From an uncultured Gemmatimonadota bacterium (GTDB lineage Bacteria; Gemmatimonadota; Gemmatimonadetes; Longimicrobiales; Longimicrobiaceae), in NCBI GenBank assembly GCA_902805735.1, contig CADCTW010000074.1:1-59217 (forward strand): a stretch of 59,217 bases of DNA, given 5' to 3'. Of the stretch, positions 35,985 to 44,178 are shown in pieces. The notes below the pieces were generated by a model, which did not search any database, was not told the DNA's origin, and saw nothing but the letters and a program-made list of their open reading frames with translations. Made by a program: the position numbers and the translations under genes. Positions within the stretch are counted from its first letter, which is position 1; each line of letters starts with the position of its first letter.

Positions 35985-36740
35985 ATGAAATTCATATCGA
36001 TGGGCAAGCTCGGCAGGGCGCTGGCCGCCGCCGCCGGCGTGGCGATGCTCGCCGCGGCGGGGCAGGCGGACGCGCCCCGCCATCCCTACGGTCCGGGCGA
36101 GCGGGCGGAGTACCGCCTCAAGCTGGCCGGCGTGGCCGTGGGGCGCGGGTCGCTGGAGATGACCGGCGTCGAGAACGTGAACGGCCGCCCCGCCTACCGC
36201 ACGCGCATGACCGTGCAGGGCGGGATTCCCGGCGCGCGCGTGAACGACCTGTACGAGTCGTGGATCGACACGGCGGGGCTCTACTCGCGCCGCTTCCACC
36301 AGCAGCTCCACGAAGTGCGCTACCGCCGCAACCGGACGTACGACTTCTTCCCGGAGCGCCGCACCTGGCGCCGCGAGAACGGCGAGACGGGGACGCTCCC
36401 CACCGGCCAGCCGCTGGACGACCTGTCGTTCCTCTACCACGCGCGCACCCTGCCGCTCACGGTGGGGACCACGTACACGCTGCGCGACTACTTCAAGGAA
36501 GACGGCAACCCCGTTGTCCTGCGCGTGGTCCGCCGCGAGACGATCGAGGTGCCGGCGGGCCGCTTCCGCACGAAGGTGGTGCGCCCGGTGATCCGCACCC
36601 GCGGGCTGTTCGGCGAGGGGGGGCAGGCGGAGGTTTACTTCACGGACGACGAGCGCCATCTTGTGGTGATGATCACCAGCCGCGTCCCCCTGGTGGGCTC
36701 GCTGACCATGCACCTGCAGAGCTACCGGCCGCCTCGTTGA
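35985..36740 (+). CDS. DUF3108 family exported protein
   Basis: Protein of 251 residues with a signal sequence (RALAAAAGVAMLAAAGQADA) and the DUF3108 pattern: PYGPGERAEYRLKLAGVAVG at the start, YESWIDTAGLYSRRF, then TYDFFPERRTW and the C-terminal VVMITSRVPLVGSLTMHL. The family is beta-rich and periplasmic or outer-membrane associated with no known reaction. The ATG at 35985 is 4 bases after the GT2 stop; its own stop overlaps the next gene (TTGA). Confidence 0.85.
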   Translation: MKFISMGKLGRALAAAAGVAMLAAAGQADAPRHPYGPGERAEYRLKLAGVAVGRGSLEMTGVENVNGRPAYRTRMTVQGGIPGARVNDLYESWIDTAGLYSRRFHQQLHEVRYRRNRTYDFFPERRTWRRENGETGTLPTGQPLDDLSFLYHARTLPLTVGTTYTLRDYFKEDGNPVVLRVVRRETIEVPAGRFRTKVVRPVIRTRGLFGEGGQAEVYFTDDERHLVVMITSRVPLVGSLTMHLQSYRPPR

Positions 36741-37738
36741 CGCACCCCGACGACCCGCCTCCCCCCCGGTCCGCCGCCGGCCCCGCGCCGCCGGCGGACC
36801 TTTCGCAGGTGCGCACGGTGCACGTGGCCGGGCGCGCCAACAAGGTGCTGGCCGAGGATTTCGCCGGTCCCGTGCCGATCGGCCCGGACGAGCGCACCTT
36901 CGCCGCCTTCCTGGCATCGCTCCCCAACATCCTGCAGGCCCAATCTTTCCTCGCCGTCGCTGACGCCATCGCGGACGCGGTGCGGCGCGAGCGTGCGGTG
37001 GTGTGGATGCTGGGCGGCCACGTGGTCAAGACGGGCCTCGCGCCCTTGCTGATCGACCTGATGCGGCGCGGCGCCGTCTCGCACCTGGCCTCCAACGGCT
37101 CCGCCGGGATCCACGACTACGAGATGGCGCGCTGGGGCGGCACCAGCGAGGACGTGGAGGCGGGCCTCGCCGACGGCTCCTTCGGCATGGCGGAGGAGAC
37201 GGGCCGCGACATGAACGACGCCATCTCGCGCGGCATGGAGCAGCGCTGGGGGATGGGCGAGTCCCTCGCCCGCGACCTGGACGCGCGCGGCGACCTGGCC
37301 TACCCCGAGCTCTCGCTCCTCCTGCAGTCCCATCGCCTGGGCATCCCCTACACGCTGCACCCGGCCCTCGGCGCCGAGATCATCCACCAGCACCCGGCCG
37401 CGGATGGCGCCGCTATCGGCTCCACCGGCCACCTCGACTTCCGCCGCCTCGCCGGCGCCCTCCCCCGCCTGGACGACGGCGGCGTGGTGATCAACGTGGG
37501 CTCGGCCGTGGTGATGCCCGAGGTCTTCCTCAAGGCCCTCACCATCGCCCGCAACCTCCACGACGGCAAGCCGGCCCGCTTCACCGCCTGCAACCTCGAC
37601 ATGCAGCTCCACTACCGCACCCGCGTCAACGTCGTCGAGCGCCCCACCCGCTCCGGCGGCGGCCGCGGCTTCCACATCACCGGCCACCACGAGATCATGG
37701 TGCCGCTGCTTGCGTGGGCCGTGGTGGAGCGGTTGTAG
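36737..37738 (+). CDS. Deoxyhypusine-synthase-like protein
   Basis: Protein of 333 residues whose core resembles the NAD-binding deoxyhypusine synthase family: VVWMLGGHVVKTGLAPLL followed by VSHLASNGSAGIHDYEMA, and later RLGIPYTLHPALGAEIIH and VVINVGSAVVMPEVFLKAL. By eye the position of the catalytic lysine (GGGVVK in true enzymes) is GSAVVM, so hypusine chemistry is unlikely; bacteria with such genes mostly use related enzymes for other polyamine or unknown reactions. A TTG start overlaps DUF3108 (TTGA). A terminator follows. It may serve the LPS locus. Confidence 0.55.
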   Translation: MTHPDDPPPPRSAAGPAPPADLSQVRTVHVAGRANKVLAEDFAGPVPIGPDERTFAAFLASLPNILQAQSFLAVADAIADAVRRERAVVWMLGGHVVKTGLAPLLIDLMRRGAVSHLASNGSAGIHDYEMARWGGTSEDVEAGLADGSFGMAEETGRDMNDAISRGMEQRWGMGESLARDLDARGDLAYPELSLLLQSHRLGIPYTLHPALGAEIIHQHPAADGAAIGSTGHLDFRRLAGALPRLDDGGVVINVGSAVVMPEVFLKALTIARNLHDGKPARFTACNLDMQLHYRTRVNVVERPTRSGGGRGFHITGHHEIMVPLLAWAVVERL

Positions 37739-37779
37739 GGCGGGCGCGGCTCGCCCGCTTGCCGGACGAGATGAGAAGG

Positions 37780-37810
37780 GGCGGCCTGGAGCGATCTGGG
37801 CCGCCGTTTT
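37780..37810 (+). terminator. Rho-independent-like terminator
   Basis: Stem GGCGGCC / GGCCGCC with a 12-base loop, followed by GTTTT. It lies 42 bases after the stop at 37738 and probably ends the glycan operon. A smaller hairpin (GGGCG...CGCCC) sits just upstream. Confidence 0.65.
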
Positions 37811-38156
37811 CGACCTGAGCGGCGTGGGAGGCAGGCGGGCGGATGGCTCGTGCATCTTGTCTGCCTAGCGCATTTATATCGGGCGAGTGCATTTATGCAG
37901 CGATCCCTCACTCGATCTGTTCAACGTCGCGCCCGCGAATCGAGCACTGCTGGACGGTGAGTTCAAGTGTGTAGGCTCACGCTCCGAGTGTCCGGTTGCG
38001 AGCTCGTGCTCCGTCTAGCAGCTAGCCGGCTGAGGCCGAAACTACAAATCAGCACCCGGTTATGGCATGAACACTTGCGCGCATGTCGACACCAGTCTAC
38101 TTAGTGGATGGTTAGGCCTCATTTTCTAGGGCGCTCATTTCATCAGCTTGTTGACC
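37811..38156. other. Lower-GC gene-free stretch
   Basis: About 345 bases with visibly lower GC than the flanks and no supported gene. It contains ATTTATATCGGG and GTGCATTTATGC patches and the promoter-like sequence at 38075. No tRNA-like cloverleaf or attachment repeat was found by eye. It marks the left edge of the foreign-looking patch. Confidence 0.5.
38075..38103 (+). promoter_or_regulatory. Possible promoter of orphan gene
   Basis: TTGCGC, 17 bases, TACTTA, predicting a transcription start near 38110 and a leader of about 45 bases before the ATG at 38157. Weak match, by eye. Confidence 0.35.
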
Positions 38157-39116
38157 ATGCCAAAAGCTAGGGCACTCACCGAAGGTGAACTCCGGCGACT
38201 CCGTCCGCTCGAAAAGAAACTTCGTGCGGCTGCGCGCCGGGGCGACCTACGAGTAGCTAAAGAGATCGCAGGGGACATTCAGGGACTTCTCCGCATTGCT
38301 GGCGACGAAACGCGTTTGCAGAAGGCTAAAGCTTGGTTGTACGAGGCAGCGCTCGAGGCTGGTGAACTGGAGTTCGCAGTCTCTGGCTTTATAGGGATTC
38401 GGGGAAGAACACGTCCCTCGACTCGCATATATCTCGAAGCTACCGGCTTGCTCGCGGTGTGTTACCTGCGCCTTGCGAATCTTGAGGCGGCAAAGCCGCT
38501 AATATCTGAGTCGTTTCAACGCGTAGGGAACATCAATTCCGGACCTCGGAAACGGCAATTCTATCGACGCTTGATTGAGCGTTTCGAGGAAGAGTGGGCT
38601 ATCGCAGTCCTTGCTATGGGTATGCCCGAGGAGACCCTGGACCCCGAGCGCGTCCAGAATGAAGCAGGGATGCTCGTAGCAACGACGCCGGAGGATGAGA
38701 TACTCCAGCAGCTGGGACGTCATCTCCCGAAACAAACAGCCGATCTACTGCTGGAGGTATACCGGTACTCGCATAAGCAGCTACCATCTGCCGAGCGGCT
38801 GCTGCTTCCTAGCCCAGATGACAAGCGAAGGAGCCGGGAACTCGGCAGCACCGTATTCCGATCAGCAAAACGCGCGGTTTGGAAGGCGCTTTGTGATCCG
38901 ACGACAGACACGTACAAAATGTGGTTCGAGAACGGCATAATGGTGGCAATGGATCGGAAGGTTGTTGGCGCCTCTGTCGTGTCCGCCCTCACGGGCCTGG
39001 GAATTGGCGTCTACGCTTTTGCCGTTCCGATCGCTGCCTTGTTGATTAAGCTCGGTGTAGATGTATTCTGTGAGACATGCTCTGCTGGCGGGTTGATGAT
39101 CGGCTTGGACGAATGA
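38157..39116 (+). CDS. Orphan helical protein with C-terminal membrane segment
   Basis: Unrecognised protein of 319 residues (322 if the TTG at 38148 is used). The first ~130 residues are alpha-helical with TPR-like spacing (KAKAWLYEAALEAGELEFAV, LEATGLLAVCYLRLANLEAA). The C-terminal ~45 residues form one or two membrane helices (VVGASVVSALTGLGIGVYAF then IAALLIKLGVDVF) and end with paired cysteines. Codon use and GC are clearly lower than in neighbours, which points to transfer. No operon partner. The design, a helical sensor plus membrane tail, would fit a membrane effector, but nothing proves that. Confidence 0.7.
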   Translation: MPKARALTEGELRRLRPLEKKLRAAARRGDLRVAKEIAGDIQGLLRIAGDETRLQKAKAWLYEAALEAGELEFAVSGFIGIRGRTRPSTRIYLEATGLLAVCYLRLANLEAAKPLISESFQRVGNINSGPRKRQFYRRLIERFEEEWAIAVLAMGMPEETLDPERVQNEAGMLVATTPEDEILQQLGRHLPKQTADLLLEVYRYSHKQLPSAERLLLPSPDDKRRSRELGSTVFRSAKRAVWKALCDPTTDTYKMWFENGIMVAMDRKVVGASVVSALTGLGIGVYAFAVPIAALLIKLGVDVFCETCSAGGLMIGLDE

Positions 39117-39581
39117 GCCAGCGTTTTGGGCCAGTGAATCCTCAGTAAGGTGCGTGTAGGGCGATGCTGGCCTGCGGCGCCCTCCCGATAGCTACGGGAC
39201 ATCCGCTGAGGTATCGCGGCTGAGAAAGCCGCCCAAAGATCCGGCAGCAAGGTCCCTGTTGTCCGCTTTGCAGCTGAACTTGAGCAGCAGGATGCGTGCG
39301 TCCGACCCCTCGGCAGCCGCCGGCCGTCACTCCCGCGGCTGCCGAGCCTGTCCGGCTACGCGTCCTTCTCCCACAGCGTTCAGCCTGCGCGCTACCTCTC
39401 TGGCCCCGCGCCGGTAGACGGTCAGGCACACCAGCTCGCCCGACGGGTCGAGCACCTTCCACCGTCGGGCCCACTCGCGTTGCTCGAGCCTGTACCCAGT
39501 GTGCTCCTCGGTGGTGGCGGCAGGCGTCTTCGAAAAGCTTCTTCACGGACCCTCTGAACCTCTGATTCCCGTGTCGCGCCG
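39117..39581. other. Gene-poor stretch with a decayed open frame
   Basis: No intact gene. The part up to about 39250 is lower in GC and continues the foreign-looking patch. The rest contains the minus-strand remnant described separately and a small palindrome CGGCAGCCGCCGG...CGGCTGCCG near 39311-39345. Confidence 0.45.
39327..39542 (-). pseudogene. Frameshifted small ORF remnant
   Basis: On the minus strand, a frame without a usable ATG, GTG or TTG at its 5' end encodes EEHTGYRLEQREWARRWKVL followed by DPSGELVCLTVYRRGAREVA and ends at TGA 39327-39329. Upstream coding-like sequence (ESEVQRVREEAF) sits in another frame. The composition is protein-like, so a decayed short gene is likely. Its family is not recognised. 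Confidence 0.35.
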
Positions 39582-40229
39582 CTAGCGTTGGGGGGTGGGC
39601 TGGTACGGCAGCCGCCGCGCAATGGAGCCCACCATCGCCTCCGCCAGCCGCTCCGGGGTGCTCCCCAGGGAGCCTGAGTACTTGTTCGAGAAGGTCCAGA
39701 GGAGAATGCCGTCGGCGCCGTTGTGGAGGCTCAGATCCACGCTGACTTGGTTCGTGGGGCCCATAAATGCGCCTCCAAAGAGCACCGCCAGCGCAATCGC
39801 CGTCCCGGTTGCCATGGGCTTCGATCGACTGATGGTTCCCGAAACGATGCCGTCGACGCCGAGGATCCGGGCGATCTCTTCACGGGTGCGCGTCTGAAGA
39901 CTGTCCTGTTGGAGTCCGGCCTGCGCGAGCAGGGCGTTGGTCCGTGCCACGTCCTGGAATGCCACGGTGTATTCGCGAGACCGTTGGAGCAGCTGCTGGT
40001 GGAGTTGCACCTGGACCGCGCGCCCTTCCTCGCGCTCCATCTTCAGGATCTCTTCGGGTGTGATGTGCCGGGGAAGTCGCTCGCGGGAGATGGTGACCGC
40101 GAAGGGAAGCACCGCGATCTCCTTGTGCGGGGCCGCGACGGCCGAGAACTGCGGGTTCAGGTACGCCTTGTGGGTGCTGCACGCGGCGAGCGGCAGCACG
40201 ACGGTTGCCATGAGCATTAGTCTGCGCAT
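39582..40229 (-). CDS. CsgG/LpoB-like lipoprotein, uncharacterised
   Basis: Lipoprotein of 215 residues: MRRLMLMATVVLPLAAC with a clear lipobox. The mature part opens with HKEIAVLPFAVTISR, a strand typical of CsgG/LpoB/GNA1162-type envelope proteins, followed by a helical stretch (KMEREEGRAVQVQLHQQLLQ), ILGVDGIVSGTI and a C-terminal ILLWTFSNKYSGSLG. It probably localises to the outer membrane; function unknown. The start at 40229 is chosen for the signal; the longer frame from 40277 adds an unlikely N-terminus. Confidence 0.75.
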   Translation of the reverse strand: MRRLMLMATVVLPLAACSTHKAYLNPQFSAVAAPHKEIAVLPFAVTISRERLPRHITPEEILKMEREEGRAVQVQLHQQLLQRSREYTVAFQDVARTNALLAQAGLQQDSLQTRTREEIARILGVDGIVSGTISRSKPMATGTAIALAVLFGGAFMGPTNQVSVDLSLHNGADGILLWTFSNKYSGSLGSTPERLAEAMVGSIARRLPYQPTPQR

Positions 40230-40640
40230 TGTTTCGGCCCTTTTCCGGGTGAAGTGGAAGAAGAGTGAGGTGGGCACCCATGCAGCAGCGGCAGGGGGGG
40301 GGCTGCAGGTAAAGTACGTTAAGGAGCGTATCTTAATAGGTCAATACTTATGTTTTCACGTGTAGCTTGCAGCTACGGGCCGGCACAGGGACCGCTTCAG
40401 CGGGTTGGTCGGGGGCATGCAGTGCCGCACCCTCAGATACCCCCGTTCCGTGGCGAAGCGTCGGCAGACGGTGGGGTCGGAGGCTCGCTACTCTTGCGGA
40501 GTCTGTTGCAGCGTAGCCGCCGAACAAGATCGTTGCAGCGGAAGCCGCTTCGATTTACCGTCAAGCCCGAAGCTGTGGTGCAGCCGGTGTAGCGTCGGGT
40601 GCGGCCGTTCCTGTGTCACTCACCCGAGCAGGAATTCTGA
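40230..40640. other. Gene-free stretch
   Basis: About 410 bases upstream of the leftward lipoprotein gene with no supported gene. An AT-richer patch at 40310-40365 (GTATCTTAATAGG, CAATACTTATG) may hold promoter elements. No repeat of the main family is present. Confidence 0.4.
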
Positions 40641-40764
40641 TCGGTCGGAGAAAAACAATGCCATCCTTACGCAGGCGAATGTGTCGGTCGCGAAGGGGCA
40701 CTATGAACGGTTTCTCTCGCACCGCACCGAAGATGTGGAATGGACGTTCATCGGCGACAGGTAA
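40641..40764 (+). pseudogene. SnoaL-like gene fragment
   Basis: Encodes AILTQANVSVAKGHYERFLS followed by HRTEDVEWTFIGDR and a stop, matching the first ~37 residues of the intact SnoaL-like protein at 42080. The matching DNA begins TCGGTCGGAGAAAAACAATG against TCGGAGAGAAACAGGGCC. The remainder of the gene is absent. It is a truncated duplicate, probably non-functional. Confidence 0.7.
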
Positions 40765-40883
40765 CCGCTCCGCCGGTTCCCTCCGCGTGGCCTAACAACC
40801 GGCTGCAGGGAATGCGGGGCTGGGCATGCTTTCGCCGGCAACAGGCTTACGCGACGGTCCCGCACTCCTGACCCGTGGGCGTT

Positions 40884-41192
40884 ATGCCGAAAATGACAAG
40901 ATCGTGCGAGCACCTTGAGCCGCTGCTGAATCGGGCGCTGGCAAACGGGTGCTCGATTGTTGACGTCTCTGAAGGATGGTCCGTTGCATGCCGGGTCGTC
41001 GAGCTCGGCCCGGCATTTCCCGAGGCGTTGAGGTCAGCGGCGCAGGACATTCAATCACCGGTGCGCTACTATACCGCCGTGGGTTCCCCCCACAACGAGC
41101 CGGACCAGGGGTTCTTTTGCGATAACTGCAAAGTTGGAATCGCATTCCCTGGCGAGCGCCCGCTGAACAACGCACTCGACAAACGTAGCTGA
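40884..41192 (+). CDS. Small hypothetical protein
   Basis: Unrecognised cytoplasmic-type protein of 102 residues starting MPKMTRSCEHLEPLLNRALA. It ends with FFCDNCKVGIAFPGERPLNN, whose CxxC spacing could bind a metal, with another Cys near the start. The GTG at 40875 is an alternative start. It is separated by 3 bases from the next gene, so the two may be cotranscribed. No homologous family is recognised. Confidence 0.55.
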   Translation: MPKMTRSCEHLEPLLNRALANGCSIVDVSEGWSVACRVVELGPAFPEALRSAAQDIQSPVRYYTAVGSPHNEPDQGFFCDNCKVGIAFPGERPLNNALDKRS

Positions 41193-41195
41193 CTC

Positions 41196-41930
41196 GTGCC
41201 GCACGCATTCAGACTTGCCATTCTCGCCGTTGCCCTCCTAGCCGCGGCTCCAGCTGCGGCGCAGACGGCACCGCGTGAGCTGCGGGCGCGCATGGGGCAG
41301 CTTGGCCGTGCTCTGGCTACAGGGGACGGAGGAAAGACGATCATCGGCTTCTTCCCGCGCCACTCGCCGCTCGAAATCGTGCGCGCTCCCCTCAGTGGCT
41401 CGGGGCCCGTGCTCCGCCGCGTGCTTCGCCCCGATTCGGTCCGTGCTCATCTGGAGGGCACCGAGATCATGTGTGCGTTCGGCGGAGCGATGGGTGGAGT
41501 GGCCGAATGGGGTTACATGGGCGGCGGCCGGTTCGCAACGCGCGGGCGCCACGTTGATGCTATCCGATTACTTGAATGGACACGCGAGCGTGGATCGTGG
41601 GTGGTGCTCCGAATCACTGAGCGATACCACGTCTTCCCTCGTGTCCTCGGCACGGAGATAGGCGAGATCTCGCGCGACACCACGACCTACGCAGATCTCC
41701 CGGAGGAGCGCCGTTACGGGGCGGCGACGGAGTGGTACCGGACACATCAGCCCGTCATCATTGCTGGCAGGCGGCTCACGAGACACGGGCCGCCGCGCCG
41801 CCTCGGCCGTGATGAACTGGACCCGGTGGGCACGCTCGGCGCGGTGCCATTTTTCGCGGAGAAGGGGACAGCGCATGCGCCGGATGTGGTGTACGCGCTC
41901 GTTGGGTCCGACGAGTACCAGCCGTATTAG
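41196..41930 (+). CDS. Hypothetical secreted protein
   Basis: Protein of 244 residues with a typical Sec signal (FRLAILAVALLAAAPAAAQT, cleavage after AQ or AAA). The mature chain has no motif I can assign; it is rich in Arg and Gly and contains WGYMGGGRFATRGRHVDAIR and a C-terminal HAPDVVYALVGSDEYQPY. The GTG start at 41196 places the signal correctly. It follows the small CxxC protein by 3 bases. Confidence 0.6.
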   Translation: MPHAFRLAILAVALLAAAPAAAQTAPRELRARMGQLGRALATGDGGKTIIGFFPRHSPLEIVRAPLSGSGPVLRRVLRPDSVRAHLEGTEIMCAFGGAMGGVAEWGYMGGGRFATRGRHVDAIRLLEWTRERGSWVVLRITERYHVFPRVLGTEIGEISRDTTTYADLPEERRYGAATEWYRTHQPVIIAGRRLTRHGPPRRLGRDELDPVGTLGAVPFFAEKGTAHAPDVVYALVGSDEYQPY

Positions 41931-41985
41931 GATGTGACCGACACTCTGGAGGACTTCTGCGGAGAGTGGTGGTGACCGCACCTGC

Positions 41986-42053
41986 GGCTCACACAGAGAC
42001 ACGGAGGCACAGAAAGGACTTATCTCTGTGCCTCCGTGTCTCTGTGTGAGGCC
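41986..42053. repeat. HRD-type palindromic repeat, full copy 6
   Basis: Arms CGGCTCACACAGAGACACGG... and TCTCTGTGCCTCC...TCTGTGTGAGGCC with loop AAGGACTTA. It ends 26 bases before the SnoaL-like ATG. Confidence 0.85.
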
Positions 42054-42079
42054 AATTACCCGAAAGGAGAGATTCTCAA

Positions 42080-42439
42080 ATGTCGGAGAGAAACAGGGCC
42101 ATCCTTACACAGGCGAACGCGGCGGTCGCCCAGGGGGACTACGAAGGCTTCCTCTCGCACTGCACCGAAGATGTAGAATGGAATTTCATCGGCGAGGGCA
42201 CGCTGAAGGGGAAGGAGGCGGTGCGTCAGTACATGAAAGCGACGTACATCGCACCGCCAAGCTTCCGGGTCGACGACCTGATCGCGGAGGGAGACCTGGT
42301 GACGGCGGTGGGCGACATCGATCTGGCAGATGAATCCGGGAAGCTGGTGAGCTTCGCGTACTGCGACGTCTGGCGCATTCGCGACGGCAAGCTCGCGGAG
42401 CTGCGAGCGTTCGTCGTGGAAACCAGAGTAGACCGGTAG
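42080..42439 (+). CDS. SnoaL-like (NTF2-fold) protein
   Basis: NTF2-like protein of 119 residues, similar to SnoaL/YesE ketosteroid-isomerase-like families. Typical elements are the N-terminal helix ILTQANAAVAQGDYEGFLSH, then CTEDVEWNFIGEGTLKGKEA and the C-terminal DVWRIRDGKLAELRAFV. The fold forms a small-molecule pocket, but the substrate cannot be read from sequence. The gene is flanked by two full palindromic repeats, and a truncated copy of its 5' end lies 1.4 kb upstream. Confidence 0.85.
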   Translation: MSERNRAILTQANAAVAQGDYEGFLSHCTEDVEWNFIGEGTLKGKEAVRQYMKATYIAPPSFRVDDLIAEGDLVTAVGDIDLADESGKLVSFAYCDVWRIRDGKLAELRAFVVETRVDR

Positions 42440-42499
42440 CAGAGACACAGAGGCACAGAGATGAATCACCTCTGTGCCTCTGTGTCTCTGTGTGAGGCT
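42440..42499. repeat. HRD-type palindromic repeat, full copy 7
   Basis: CAGAGACACAGAGGCACAGA... and TCTGTGCCTCTGTGTCTCTG... with loop TGAATCACC; the outer TCACA of the left arm is missing. It starts right after the SnoaL-like stop and ends at the alpha/beta hydrolase remnant. Confidence 0.82.
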
Positions 42500-42509
42500 A
42501 ATGGGTCCT

Positions 42510-42716
42510 CGGTCTCGCGCAGAAAATCGAGGATCGCCGCGTTGAAGCGCTCGGCCGCGTCGAAGATGACGGCGTGGGCGGCGCGGGGGACGCGCGCGGC
42601 GGTGCCGAAGAGGTCGTGGTGCTTGGCCTTCCACCAGGTCAGGAACGAGCGCACCAGCCCGGCGCGCAGGTACGCCTCCGCGATCCAGGGAACCAACGCG
42701 AGCGGCTCGCGGGTAA
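42510..42716 (-). pseudogene. Alpha/beta hydrolase remnant with internal deletion
   Basis: On the minus strand it encodes EPLALVPWIAEAYLRAGLVR, SFLTWWKAKHHDLFGTAARV and then directly RAAHAVIFDAAERFNAAILD, matching the intact hydrolase at 49812-50699 except that about 36 codons holding the acid-residue segment (VGERDPVVPV) are missing. The N-terminal half with the nucleophile is absent. The frame then runs into palindromic copy 7 and ends HRDTEAQR. It cannot be a working hydrolase. Confidence 0.85.
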
Positions 42717-42862
42717 GAACCGATGGTGGCGTGAGCCCTGGCCGAACAAGGCGTAGATGGACTCCTCCCGCCGGAAGCGCGAGTGTGGGATGAAGCTTGC
42801 GCGCCGGCCCCGCACCCGTGGCTTCTGTCTCGTCAGAGCGCTTCCCCTCCCGGTCGAGTCCA

Positions 42863-43948
42863 ATGGCGAATCCTCGCACGTTCATCCGGTTCAGATCGGC
42901 AGGCCTGTTCCCCGCCATCCTCAGCATGGCGCTTCTTGGCTGCGGTGCGCAAGCGCCAGCGCCTCCGCGGGTAGCAACCGTCACTGACACATCTGCGTTG
43001 GCTGGGACCGCACGGGCGTTCCTCTCGACGCTGAACGACACGCAGCGTGCCGCCGCCTCGTTTCCCTTCGACCATCCGGAGCGCACCGGGTGGGCGTACG
43101 TCCCGCAGAGGCGCACCGGCATCCCCCTGCAGGCGATGGATGCCCGGCAGCGTGCAGCAGCGTTCGAGCTGCTGGGCACCGGTCTGAGCGAGCGCGGCAC
43201 CGGGCTCGTGCGGGGCATCATCGAGCTCGAAGGCGTTCTCCGCGAGTTGGAAGGAGGGGGCGGCTTCAGGGGGCTCCAGCGCGATCCGGAGCTCTACTAC
43301 CTGGCGCTCTTCACCGGGCCGGGCGGCACGCACCCCTGGGGCTGGAGCTTCGAGGGCCATCACCTCTCGGTGAACGTCACGGAACTCGGCCCACACGGGC
43401 AGATCGTCGCGCCGCTGTTCATGGGTGCGGACCCGGCGCGCATCCCCAGCGGCCCCCGGGAGGGGAGTCGGCTGCTCGCCGCGGAAGAGGACCTCGCCTT
43501 CGAGCTGCTACGCATGCTCGATCCTGCCCAGCGCGCCCGCGCCACCCTTGCCGCGCGGACGTTCGGGGACATCGTTACCCGCAGCGTTCCCGTGGTGGGA
43601 CCGGTGGAATTCGCCGGCGTGCCCGCGGCCGAGATGACGACGGCCCAGCAGCGGCAGCTGCGCCGGCTGCTCCATCTGTACGCCGGGCGGATGGCGGACT
43701 CCTCGGCATCCAGGCAGCTGCAGCGCATCGAAGAGGCTGGGTTCGGGCGCCTGCACTTCGCCTGGGCGGGTGCGCACCAGCCCCGCGAGCCGCACTACTA
43801 CCGCATCCACGGGCCCACTGTGCTGGTGGAGTACGACAACACACAGGACGGCGCGAACCACATCCACACGGTCTGGCGCGACCTGGAGAACGACTTCGGA
43901 GGTGATCTGCTGAGGAGGCACTATGCACGACAGCCTCACCGTCACTGA
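42863..43948 (+). CDS. DUF3500 lipoprotein
   Basis: Exported protein of 361 residues with a lipobox in ILSMALLGC. It matches the DUF3500 pattern: ARAFLSTLNDTQRAAASFPF, the YYLALFTGPGG segment, WGWSFEGHHLSVNVT and a C-terminal HYYRIHGPTVLVEYDNTQDG followed by NHIHTVWRDLENDFG. The conserved His residues suggest metal or substrate binding, but no reaction is known. ATG 42863 fits the signal; the upstream ATG-free extension is unlikely. The upstream gap holds hydrolase debris and no clear promoter. Confidence 0.85.
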   Translation: MANPRTFIRFRSAGLFPAILSMALLGCGAQAPAPPRVATVTDTSALAGTARAFLSTLNDTQRAAASFPFDHPERTGWAYVPQRRTGIPLQAMDARQRAAAFELLGTGLSERGTGLVRGIIELEGVLRELEGGGGFRGLQRDPELYYLALFTGPGGTHPWGWSFEGHHLSVNVTELGPHGQIVAPLFMGADPARIPSGPREGSRLLAAEEDLAFELLRMLDPAQRARATLAARTFGDIVTRSVPVVGPVEFAGVPAAEMTTAQQRQLRRLLHLYAGRMADSSASRQLQRIEEAGFGRLHFAWAGAHQPREPHYYRIHGPTVLVEYDNTQDGANHIHTVWRDLENDFGGDLLRRHYARQPHRH

Positions 43949-44017
43949 ACCGGGGCTTCGCGCCACAGGTGCATCGAGCCGACTTCCGCCTGATACCGTT
44001 TACCGGAAAGCAACAGC

Positions 44018-44128
44018 GGGTCTCACGAAGAGGCGCAGAGACGCAGAAGAGAAAAGAATGAGAACAGACGGGCGGGTGCTCTTCTGTTCTCATTCTCTTC
44101 GTCTGCGCCTCTGCGCCTGTGCGTGACA
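44018..44128. repeat. Divergent long palindrome of the HRD type
   Basis: Arms of about 36-40 bases: AGAGGCGCAGAGACGCAGAA...GAATGAGAACAGA and its inverse TCTGTTCTCATTC...TGCGCCTCTGCGCC around ~15 bases. It shares the GAGGC.CAGAGAC.CAGA rhythm with the main family but uses CGCAG for CACAG. It lies between the DUF3500 gene and the convergent dsbD-like gene. Confidence 0.8.
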
Positions 44129-44178
44129 CCTTTCTTCCGGCGTTTGCGGCGACCATCGCGAACGGGGTCCTTCTCCTC

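Noticed and set aside
37811..38156. Possible tRNA or attachment site at the edge of the lower-GC patch
   Set aside because: I could not fold a cloverleaf or find a direct repeat at the other edge, and no integrase is nearby.
40405..40764. Longer open frame including the SnoaL-like fragment as a real gene
   Set aside because: The first two thirds have no protein-like character, and homology starts only at about 40641 and ends in a premature stop.
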